Source of the DNA: Patescibacteria group bacterium UBA6489
GTDB taxonomy: Bacteria > Patescibacteriota > Gracilibacteria > BD1-5 > UBA6164
Reading direction: 5' to 3'
Assembly: GCA_002435385.1 (NCBI GenBank)
Contig: DJMN01000066.1
Span: 1 to 15,356 of the forward strand
DNA: 15,356 nt
The translations under genes and the position numbers were made by a program. Below are positions 9,300 to 15,356 of this stretch, piece after piece. Position 1 is the stretch's first letter. Each line of letters starts with the position of its first letter. Under the pieces are notes generated by a model that saw only the letters and a program-made list of their open reading frames with translations, did no database searches and had not been told where the DNA came from.

Positions 9300-9703
9300 T
9301 TAAAGATATGGTTAAAAATTAATTCTACATTTTCAGGAGTTGTTACACTTTTTATGTTATTTTGATTAAAAAATCAAATTTTTTTACACTCATTTGATTT
9401 AGTAAAATTTAAGTTTTCAACCTCAACTTGATAACACAGATTTCATATCCAAGGCATTTCTTTATTTAAACCTTTATCACTAGTTATAAAACAAATAGGA
9501 CTATTACCTATATCTGCTATGTTTAATCATAGTTCTTCTTTTATTTCTCTCTTAATACAATTTATTATGTCTTCTCAATGTTTTAGTCATCATCAGGGCA
9601 TATTCCAAGTCTCATATTTATCATTATACATAAGTAAAACATCTCAATTAGTATCTTTTATAATTGATTTTATACTCACTCTATAAGTAGAACTATTATT
9701 CAT
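9290..9703 (-). CDS. Nudix hydrolase
   Basis: This is a 137-aa protein, typical for a single Nudix domain. The Nudix box matches G-x5-E-x7-REUxEExGU: GGLKHGE, seven residues, then REIKEELGL. The three consecutive glycines before it (MPGGG) are all encoded by TGA, so the standard code would end the protein at its active site. Nudix enzymes hydrolyse nucleoside diphosphates linked to another moiety. No clear Shine-Dalgarno site precedes the ATG. The 3' end overlaps the HAD gene by ten bases, so the two are probably one operon. It converges on the radical SAM operon, and its products may act on the same nucleotide or sugar-phosphate metabolite, which is inference. Confidence 0.9.
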
Positions 9704-9736
9704 ATTAAACTGTACTAATAAATAACTATTATATTT

Positions 9737-9763
9737 AATATAATCACTAAAATAAAATTTCAA
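9737..9763 (-). promoter_or_regulatory. Possible promoter of the Nudix-HAD operon
   Basis: Read on the minus strand, TTGAAA (9758-9763) and TATATT (9737-9742) are 15 nt apart, about 35 nt before the Nudix ATG. A second -10-like TATAAT lies at 9728-9733. The spacing is slightly short and the region is very AT-rich, so chance is possible. Confidence 0.35.
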
Positions 9764-9780
9764 CTAAATTTTTCATAAAA

Positions 9781-9810
9781 AATAAGAGATTTAATAAAAA
9801 ATCTCTTATT
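9781..9810 (-). terminator. Intrinsic terminator overlapping the stop of the small gene
   Basis: AATAAGAGAT (9781-9790) pairs with ATCTCTTATT (9801-9810) around a 10-nt loop. On the minus strand the stem is followed by a T run (TTTTTT). The TAA stop of the upstream 40-aa gene lies within the 5' arm, so transcription ends right at the end of the reading frame. Confidence 0.75.
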
Positions 9811-9928
9811 CCTCTAAGAATATACTCCAAAAGTTAAACATACCATCTCTAATCTGTTCAACTTCTGAATCTGTTAGATGTGAAAATTCTTTTCAAAGAA
9901 TTTTCCTAACTTCTTCTATCGAAAGCAT
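9806..9928 (-). CDS. Small 40-residue protein
   Basis: The frame runs from ATG at 9928 to TAA at 9806 and includes one TGA (Gly) codon. The peptide is acidic and helical in look: MLSIEEVRKILGKEF, HLTDSEVEQIRDGMF, then NFWSIFLEE. The T-[DE]-x-E-[VI]-x-x-[IL]-R-D pattern resembles small conserved ORFs seen in many bacteria, often near mobile or accessory genes, but I cannot name a family. A terminator placed on the stop codon supports it being a real transcription unit. It is the shortest gene in the window. Confidence 0.6.
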
Positions 9929-10027
9929 TCTTACTTAGTTAGTAAAAGTCCTGTTTATATTTCAAAATGGCTACTCTTACTTCTGTAAAAAATCTTTTGC
10001 ATACTATAAAAGTATACCCATATTATA

Positions 10028-11158
10028 CTATTTTAAATTTATATCAAGTTTTATTTTATCAGTAATCTTATATTTTGTAGTTTTTCAACCATAATTTATT
10101 GATGTTACATTAGAATGAGGGTACTTCTTTTTTAGTTCAACTTGTTTTTTATCATCTCATATAAACTCTAACTTTCATTCTAATAAACTTAGTTCTCAAT
10201 TTTTCTTTTTCTTTATTGTTATTTGTTTATATTCATCACTAAAAATTTTATCTAGTATTAACCCCTTTAATTTTACCCATCATATTATTATATTTTCTAG
10301 TTTTGGTTTTATATAAACACGAAAAGAATACAACTCACTTTCTCTAACATAATTTCAATCATTATCCATTATTGGTTTTTCCTCAGTTGCTAAAAACTCT
10401 GATATAGTTATATATTTAAACCTAAGCAAAAAAACTATGAAATGTATAAAGGTAAAACTTGAAATATCTTCTCATTTTCCGTCCAAATAACTCTCACTTA
10501 AATTGAAGCTTCTTCAGAAAAAATTATGATACTTGCTAAACTTATCAAGTAATAATTCCTTTTGTTTATTAAAGGGTAAGGTTCAATACTTTTTTTCTAA
10601 CACTCAAAGCACAAAATATTCTAACTTTTTATCTAGTAGCTTTAAAATCTTTTCAACATTTTCTTCTGAATCAAAGGTATTCTTTATTTCACACCATTCT
10701 AAAAGTCTCTGATCTATATATAAAAACAATGGCTCTTCAAAGAAAAGAGTTGTTTCTCATTCATTTATAAACTTATGGAGTAAAAAATTATCTGTTTTAA
10801 AATCAATACTTTCTATTTTACTTTTAATAGATGTTTTTGAAAAAAACTCACAAAATTCTTCTACTTCTTCTCTAGAAAAACTGACATCTACACCTTGTAT
10901 ATTTAGATTTTTAAACAGGTAAAATAAATATATATATGTTTTTCTATAGTTCCATCACTTAGGAGTAATCCAGTCAAGAGGTATTGTACATTCCCTTTTA
11001 TTAAAAGGAGTTCAAAATCAATGATTTTTCTTTCATGGCTCATAGAAACCACACATATAATGAAGCATAGAATACAAAACAAAGAGTTCTCATTCTTCGT
11101 TTTCAATTGTATCCTCAAACAAATGAGTTATTCATTCTTCTTTTATATTTAGTAACAT
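10028..11158 (-). CDS. Unrecognised 376-residue protein
   Basis: The frame is fully open with TGA as Gly: 17 TGA and 5 GGN glycines, the bias of a resident gene. I do not recognise the family. The N-terminal ~60 residues contain aromatic clusters (LHYMCGFYEPG, HGFGTPFN) and TIPLDWITPKGW, and the middle is helical and Lys/Glu-rich. The C-terminus (~250-376) looks beta-rich (YSFRVYIKP, IIIGWVKLKG, GELSLLEGKLEFIG) and ends in a basic tail. No signal peptide or convincing membrane segment is seen, so it is probably cytoplasmic. No Shine-Dalgarno site precedes the ATG. The gap to the downstream 40-aa gene is ~100 nt, so co-transcription is possible. Confidence 0.7.
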
Positions 11159-11277
11159 AGTAAAAAGGTTAAATAATACACCTTTATATATTATTTATAT
11201 ACTCTATATTTCAAAATCTATTTTTAGTTTTGATAATAAGAGGGAACAAGTAGATGTGTGTTTAGAGATGTTTTTTT

Positions 11278-11350
11278 ACTCCGAAAACCATTTTTGAAGA
11301 TTTAGTTTTTCACTACTTTAAAGTAAAGTAATACTTTTAGTTTTTGGAGT
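11278..11350. repeat. Inverted-repeat element 1 of 3
   Basis: ACTCCGAAAAC (11278-11288) pairs with GTTTTTGGAGT (11340-11350), including one G-T wobble, around a 51-nt loop. The loop contains the palindrome TACTTTAAAGTA (11314-11325). A T run (TTTTTACT) leads into the left arm, as in elements 2 and 3. Confidence 0.65.
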
Positions 11351-11388
11351 TTATGTTTTTTATTTTTTGTTATTTTAGATCTCTTTTT

Positions 11389-11463
11389 ACTTGATAAATT
11401 ACTTTCTAGAAATTAAGATTTCGCCTCAACCAAGATAAAAGGTAAACTATTAATTTATCAAGT
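11389..11463. repeat. Inverted-repeat element 2 of 3
   Basis: ACTTGATAAATTA (11389-11401) is a perfect 13-bp inverted repeat of TAATTTATCAAGT (11451-11463), around a 49-nt loop. TTTTTACT again leads into the left arm. The loop contains GATTTCG, also found inside element 3. Confidence 0.7.
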
Positions 11464-11493
11464 CTTTGTATTACTAAATTTTATATATCTTTT

Positions 11494-11615
11494 TACTGCA
11501 TAAACTCTCTATTTTTTTTTAAAAACTATGATTTCGTTATATTTATTTTTCTCTTAAATAAGAGTAAATCTAGTATATTACTTTTAGTAAAAACAAAGCT
11601 TTAGTTTTCGCAGTA
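11494..11615. repeat. Inverted-repeat element 3 of 3
   Basis: TACTGC (11494-11499) pairs with GCAGTA (11610-11615), and the pairing extends imperfectly inward (TAAAC with GTTTT). The loop is longer (110 nt) and contains an internal palindrome CTCTTAAATAAGAG (11551-11564). The left arm is again preceded by a T run. Confidence 0.5.
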
Positions 11616-11682
11616 TGATATGTGTAATTTTTTTAGATTTTTGTTTATTTACTTCTTTATATATTAAATCACTCTCTATCTA

Positions 11683-11707
11683 TACCCATTATCATTATTA
11701 ATGGGTA
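11683..11707. other. Compact hairpin
   Basis: TACCCATTA (11683-11691) pairs perfectly with TAATGGGTA (11699-11707) around a 7-nt loop. A further outer TATCTA/TAGATA pairing is possible with a bulge. No T run follows on either strand, so it is probably not a terminator. Confidence 0.6.
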
Positions 11708-11751
11708 CTAATTAGATAAACAATATTTTACCTAACTAAAAGGAAACAATA

Positions 11752-11880
11752 CTAAACTAATACTTCTTTTAAAGCCTTTATAGTACTTAAAGTATTTTCT
11801 TCATTTTTACTTACATACTCAAACAGAGGTCAAATAGTTATCACTTGCCTAGTTTTAGAGTACCAAAACCGAAAACAAAA
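11752..11880 (-). pseudogene. Possible 3' gene fragment
   Basis: The minus-strand frame ending at TAG (11752-11754) reads like the tail of a protein: FRFWYSKTRQVITIG, then PLFEYVSKNEEN, then a helix TLSTIKALKEVLV. It uses TGA as Gly. The frame is open further upstream but has no ATG, and it runs into the hairpin at 11877-11911. Only a GTG at 11844 could start a 30-aa product. I read it as a decayed remnant; the parent family is not recognised. Confidence 0.25.
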
Positions 11881-11911
11881 AAAAGTTATTCAAATCTGAA
11901 TAACTTTTTTT
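11877..11911 (+). terminator. Terminator-like hairpin upstream of the transporter
   Basis: An A-run plus GTTATTC (to 11891) pairs with GAATAAC plus a T-run (11898-11911) around a 6-nt loop. The symmetrical A and T runs allow action on either strand. In the plus direction there is no upstream gene to terminate, which leaves open a non-coding transcript from the 11160-11880 region. Confidence 0.6.
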
Positions 11912-11929
11912 CATAGATTTTTAAAATAT

Positions 11930-11940
11930 TATAATATAAT
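11930..11940 (+). promoter_or_regulatory. Overlapping -10-like boxes before the transporter gene
   Basis: Two overlapping perfect TATAAT boxes (11930-11935 and 11935-11940) lie about 40 nt before the ATG at 11976. No good -35 box is seen at 16-18 nt upstream, and the sequence is highly AT-rich, so this is tentative. Confidence 0.35.
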
Positions 11941-11975
11941 AATAAACATCTAAAACTTCCCCTTAAAAATCTTCT

Positions 11976-13154
11976 ATGAAACTACAATCAAACCTTTGGA
12001 AACTCAAAATATTTCATATCTTGAGAAAATTTCTACTAACAAGCCCTATCATAACCATTTTCTGGCTATCTAAAAGCTTAACCATGACAGAAATTTTTTG
12101 GCTTCAATCAATCTTTTCCATAACTATACTACTTTTAGAAATACCATCTGGATACTTTGCCGATAAATTTGGTAGAAAAATTTCTATAATACTAGGACCT
12201 ATATTTATTTTCCTTGGATTCCTATTCTATGGATTCTGATGAACATTTTGACAATTCGCCTTTATAAATATCCTACTTTGAATAGGAACAAGCTTTATTT
12301 CTGGTGCTGATTCTGCCCTTCTATACGACACACTTATTGAACTAAAAAGAGAAAAAGAATATCAAAAAATCGAAGGTTTTTATTTTGCCATTACAGGATA
12401 CTCTGAAGCCACAGCTGCAGTCATTGGATGATTCCTTGCTTCAATATACATGCAAGAATTATTTTTCGCACAAGCTGCAATATTATTTTTTCTTATCCCT
12501 CTTGCCTTCACAATTAAAGAACCAAAAATCAAAAAAGAACAAATTCATAAAAAAACAGCAGGAATACACACAATTGTAAAATTTGCCTTAAATGACCACA
12601 AAGAAATCAAATGGTTAATTTTTTATGCTGGATTTCTATGAACATCAATTTTAGTAACATCATATTTCAGTCAACCATTTTGGCAACATATAGGTATTCC
12701 AATTTCTCTATTTTGAGTACTTTGGGCAGGTCTTTCAGCAGTATGTGGAATATTTGCACACTTCGCTCCCAAATTTGAAAAATATGTTGGTAGAAAAAAT
12801 GCTCTCATCTTACTTATTATTTTTCCATTTTTAGGATACTTAGGACTTGGTATCTTTCAAAACTATATTTGGTCAACTATTTTCCTTCTATTTTTTATGT
12901 TTTCTTTTGCAATTTCCATTCCAGTAATAAGAGATTATATTAACCATCTCACTACTTCAAATATTCGTGCCACAGTACTTTCTATACAAAGTATGGTAGA
13001 AAAGCTTATTTTTGCTACTGTTGGTCCATTTATTGGATGGAGCTTAGATGCTTTCTCTTTTCGTGAAGCTTTCTTCATCTCTGGATCTTTCTTTTTAATA
13101 ACAGGAATAATTTGTCTTCTATTTTTACAAAAACACAAAGTCCTAGCAAAATAA
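11976..13154 (+). CDS. MFS transporter
   Basis: This is a 392-aa integral membrane protein with alternating hydrophobic segments consistent with about 12 helices. The loop between helices 2 and 3 carries the MFS signature: LEIPSGYFADKFGRK at 55-68+, with D63, G66, R67 and K68. Transporters with this LExPSGYxAD pattern are typically proton-driven efflux permeases; the substrate is unknown. Glycine codons are 23 GGN versus 7 TGA, the reverse of most other genes here, and the third-position C content is visibly higher. This suggests more recent acquisition or different selection. The seven TGA codons still prevent expression under the standard code. It stands alone between two terminator-like hairpins, so it is probably monocistronic. 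Confidence 0.9.
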
Positions 13155-13183
13155 AAAACTATTCTAACTTGAATAGCTTTTTA
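13153..13183. terminator. Bidirectional intrinsic terminator
   Basis: CTATTC (13159-13164) pairs with GAATAG (13171-13176) around TAACTT, extended by A and T runs on either side. It sits between the convergent transporter gene and the minus-strand gene ending at 13194. T runs follow the stem on both strands. Confidence 0.8.
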
Positions 13184-13193
13184 TTCCAAATAA

Positions 13194-13793
13194 TTACTCA
13201 CCTACAAACTTTTTTAAGTATTTTTTCTCCAATTCTCTAACCTCCTTTTCACTAGGAACCTGCTTAAGCATCTTTTCAAGTTTTACTTGTTTTCTAGTAG
13301 GCTTTCAATTTCTATAGGGATACTTTATACTATTCCTCAATTCCTCAATATCTTCTTCCAAGGGTCAATACTTCTTCTTCACATATCTCCAAAGCTTACT
13401 CTTATTCTGAGCCTCATAACACAGATTTAAACTCTTCCTACTAGCAAAAATTCAATTACTCTGTAAATACAAGACAGAACACCTATCTCATCAGCAAGGA
13501 CACAAAAACCACCGTCTAACACCACCATAATTACAAGAGGTAGTAACTAAAGGAATCTCATAATCCATTTCATTTATTTCTCAATTAGAATTTACCTGGG
13601 AAAAAGATACTCTCAAAAATCAACTAGTTCTACACTTATTTACCATTAGTGAAATATATCAAGAATCTTTTCAATCAGTTTCCCAATATAATTTTCATTC
13701 TTTATGCCCCAATCATTCATCTAAATATCTATTATCCTTCAAAAACTGTATATCTATTGTTTTTGAAAAATCCTCTACATAACTTCTTGACAT
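13194..13793 (-). CDS. Zinc-ribbon-like protein of unknown function, Cys-depleted
   Basis: This is a 199-aa protein with 11 TGA glycines. The central part (about 78-132) has a pattern I recall from a widespread uncharacterised bacterial family: IPLVTTSCNYGG, then RRWFLCPCGGDRC, LYL, a phenylalanine followed by xxRKxLNLxYE, and AQNKSK. In that family the last block normally supplies two Cys (FxCRxC) for zinc binding. Here those positions are Ser118 and Ser121, while C98, C100, C105 and C125 remain. The C-terminal 65 residues are highly basic and helical. It may be a DNA-binding or recombination-associated protein; neither is shown. The family comparison is from memory. No Shine-Dalgarno site is seen. 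It shares a bidirectional terminator with the transporter gene. Confidence 0.7.
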
Positions 13794-13952
13794 TTTTTAG
13801 TATATGAAAAAGTAAAACAAATTTATTCTTAACTAATATTTCCCAACAATTTTAACAAAAATAAGCTTAACCTAAATTATTAAACTATATCATCACATAT
13901 GATATCTATTTAAGCTAATAAGTAAAGAAAACATTTAAAGTTTCATTTTCTA
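13794..13952. other. Short intergenic region
   Basis: This 159-nt AT-rich gap lies between two minus-strand genes. A small imperfect palindrome (ATATCAT...ATGATAT, near 13886-13907) is the only structure I see. The upstream sequence of the 199-aa gene must lie here, but no clear promoter is recognisable. Confidence 0.4.
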
Positions 13953-14531
13953 TTATCTATAATTTTCTTTTAATAATTTATAAACAGAATCTGGAACCAG
14001 CCCCTTTATTCATTTTACTCATTCCCCCTTTAGAAGTTCCCTAATACCTGTAGCACTACATGTTAACTCAGAACTAGGTAAAATAACAAACTTATCTAAA
14101 TCATATCACTTATTCTTCAATATTTCCATCCAATTCTCAACGATAGGGAATTCTGGTCTTTGAACTATATAAATTTTTTCAAAAGAAAGAAATTTTAATA
14201 ATCTGGAACTAACAATATCTGATTTACCTAAAAAATTTATAAATGCATTAAATTGATCAGTTCAAATTGCAGTTCAAGAATAATCATTAACATTAATACT
14301 AGACAATGTTCATTTTCAAACTGTTAAAACAGAAAACAATCATCTAGTAGCATTTAAAACTAAATTAACCCTAAAATCTACATCTAAAGCATCTTCCTTA
14401 TCCAATTCCGTCTGTATATCAATATGTATAGGCTTTCAAGTTTTCTCCTCTATAATTTTAAGAAATCTTAAATGACCATTATGTATAGGATTCATACTTG
14501 CAGGCACTCTAATTGATAATTCCATAGACAT
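13953..14531 (-). CDS. NadD-like nucleotidyltransferase
   Basis: This is a 192-aa protein of the HxGH nucleotidyltransferase family. HNGH at 17-20 (MNPIHNGHL) binds the nucleotide phosphates. GTDQFNAF at 90-97 matches the GaDxxxxF segment of nicotinate mononucleotide adenylyltransferase, and SATGIRELL at 159-167 matches the C-terminal ISSTxIR-type motif. The length fits NadD (about 190-210 aa). Its likely role is to make (deamido-)NAD from the mononucleotide and ATP, though a related cytidylyl- or adenylyltransferase is possible. Glycines are mixed TGA and GGN. A second in-frame ATG at 14525 is an alternative start. The gene follows the unknown 193-aa gene by 21 nt and is probably co-transcribed from the promoter near 15173. 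Confidence 0.8.
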
Positions 14532-14552
14532 TAACTTAAAAAATCAAAAACC

Positions 14553-15134
14553 TTACTTTTCAATTCACAGTAACCTCTTCAATGCTGAATCTTTTCTACC
14601 TGGTCTTGTTAATAAGCATGGTCTTTTTTCTTCCTTACTCTTTTCTGCAATATAATTAAGACACTCCTTAAATACAATATAAATTTCTTGATCAGACATG
14701 CTTTCATTATTAATATTAAAAGCTTTAAAATCATCATCTCATTCATTCTCAACCCTTAAAGCCAAATCAGAAATATTTTTCTTTCCATAAAGAAAATCAG
14801 TAATATGCTCTGCTACCTCTGGAGAAAACTCAGATATATAATCAGCAATCTGAACTGAACTAGAAAAAAATTCATTTACCTTATAATCATAAAAATTAAG
14901 TATACTATTAACAGCAACTTTTTTATCATTTAAAAGCCTATCTATTTCTTTATGCAATTTTGTATATTTAACCGTTTCTTTTGTTAAAACGTCACCATAT
15001 GCTTCCAAAACCTGTTCTCTGGTTAAATCTTTGCTTTCTATTAACCAATTCAATTTTCAAAAATCCAAATCTGTATATTTTTTTCTATGATACTCACTTG
15101 TTATCTCTGAAATTTTTCAAAACCTTTTATACAT
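14553..15134 (-). CDS. Unrecognised 193-residue protein upstream of the NadD-like gene
   Basis: The frame is open from ATG at 15134 and contains four TGA glycines, the last three residues before the end (TGA then ATT GAA AAG TAA). It is largely helical and charged (LTREQVLEAYGDVLTKETV, HKEIDRLLNDKK), with an acidic patch EGDDDF near 130 and a basic LLTRPGRKDSALKRLL tail. No signal peptide or membrane segment is seen. I do not recognise the family. A strong promoter lies 39-66 nt upstream, and the NadD-like gene follows, so the two probably form one operon. A second ATG slightly upstream (15141) is closed by a stop after four codons. Confidence 0.65.
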
Positions 15135-15172
15135 AAAACATAATAAATTAGGAAAGTAAACTACATTAAAAT

Positions 15173-15200
15173 AATATAGACATTAAAACAATTCTGTCAA
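15173..15200 (-). promoter_or_regulatory. Candidate sigma70-type promoter
   Basis: On the minus strand a perfect TTGACA (15195-15200) is followed 16 nt later by TATATT (15173-15178); TATTAT at 15171-15176 is an alternative -10 at 18-nt spacing. It lies ~40 nt before the ATG of the 193-aa gene and has the same spacing as the radical SAM operon promoter. Confidence 0.65.
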
Positions 15201-15253
15201 ATCTTTCCACTCAAAACTCCCCAGTTTTTCAAAAATAAACATCTAAAACAAAG

Positions 15254-15281
15254 ATAACTGAGGCAAAACTCGGTTATTTTT
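15254..15281 (+). terminator. Terminator-like hairpin at the right end
   Basis: ATAACTGAG (15254-15262) pairs with CTCGGTTAT (15269-15277), with one G-T wobble, around GCAAAA. A short T run follows on the plus strand, and a T-rich stretch follows on the minus strand. It could end a minus-strand gene lying beyond the window, insulating the promoter at 15173-15200. The remaining bases to 15356 show nothing I can call. Confidence 0.55.
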
Positions 15282-15356
15282 ATTGGCATTATTTTTAGGT
15301 AATTTGTATATTCTCTGTAAACAATAAGAAATAAATTTAACAATTGAATTTGAATT

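Larger units (their letters stand above)
11159..11975. other. Gene-poor ~800-nt region with structured elements
   Basis: No full gene is convincing here. The region contains three consecutive inverted-repeat elements (11278-11350, 11389-11463, 11494-11615), a compact hairpin (11683-11707), a coding-like fragment on the minus strand (11752-11880), a terminator-like hairpin (11877-11911) and a -10-like box before the transporter gene. A short open plus-strand stretch (ending at a TAA near 11322) also looks faintly coding (DNKREQVDVCLEMFFYSE) but has no good start. The region may be eroded mobile or duplicated DNA, or it may encode a structured RNA. Confidence 0.5.

Noticed and set aside
11852..11869. 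GTTTTAGAGTACCAAAAC resembles the ends of type II CRISPR repeats.
   Set aside because: It occurs once, has no spacer-repeat periodicity and no cas gene nearby, and its ends pair for only about five bases.
15161..15289. A 42-codon minus-strand frame (MPIKITEFCLSYLCF onward, TGA as Gly).
   Set aside because: It runs through the terminator-like hairpin and through the TTGACA/TATATT promoter of the next gene, so non-coding regulation explains the sequence better.
1..15356. tRNA or rRNA genes.
   Set aside because: No cloverleaf-like arms with a TTCRA loop or rRNA-like GC-richer block was recognised by eye; a covariance search was not possible.

Overview
This window is AT-rich bacterial DNA in which TGA is read as glycine (translation table 25). 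Almost every gene is interrupted by TGA if the standard code is used. Reading TGA as Gly restores full-length proteins and puts Gly at invariant family positions: the GS motif of a nucleotidyltransferase, the GGE of a radical SAM enzyme, the P-loop, the Nudix box, RHG and HAD motif I. That code is known from Absconditabacteria (SR1) and Gracilibacteria, both small-genome CPR/Patescibacteria. The window fits that group; I cannot choose between the two phyla.

Layout. 1-590 has no gene but carries a tandem repeat of two ~123-nt units, each ending in a hairpin. 591-1460 (minus) encodes a fused MNT nucleotidyltransferase-HEPN protein. 1801-8681 (plus) is a five-gene operon with a candidate promoter directly upstream: a SPASM radical SAM enzyme, two paralogous cobalamin-type radical SAM enzymes, a P-loop (thymidylate/deoxynucleoside-kinase-like) protein with an unrecognised N-terminal domain, and a histidine-phosphatase/APH-kinase fusion. 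Its end overlaps tail-to-tail with a minus-strand pair, Nudix hydrolase then HAD phosphatase, whose frames also overlap. A 40-residue protein with a terminator on its stop codon and an unrecognised 376-residue protein follow on the minus strand.

11159-11975 is an ~800-nt gene-poor stretch. It holds three successive inverted-repeat elements whose stems vary in a compensatory way, a further hairpin, a possible gene fragment and a terminator-like hairpin. An MFS transporter (11976-13154, plus) follows. It uses GGN for glycine far more than TGA, unlike its neighbours. The right end carries a minus-strand zinc-ribbon-like protein lacking two expected Cys, and a two-gene unit (unknown 193-aa protein, then a NadD-like nucleotidyltransferase) with a clear TTGACA/TATATT promoter.

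How the parts may work together. The radical SAM operon plus convergent HAD and Nudix genes looks like one biosynthetic or modification module: three radical SAM enzymes for hard C-H chemistry, and several phosphoryl-transfer or phosphoryl-removal activities (P-loop kinase, APH kinase, histidine phosphatase, HAD, Nudix). I know no characterised pathway with this exact set. Substrate and product cannot be read from the sequence, and I saw no convincing precursor peptide.
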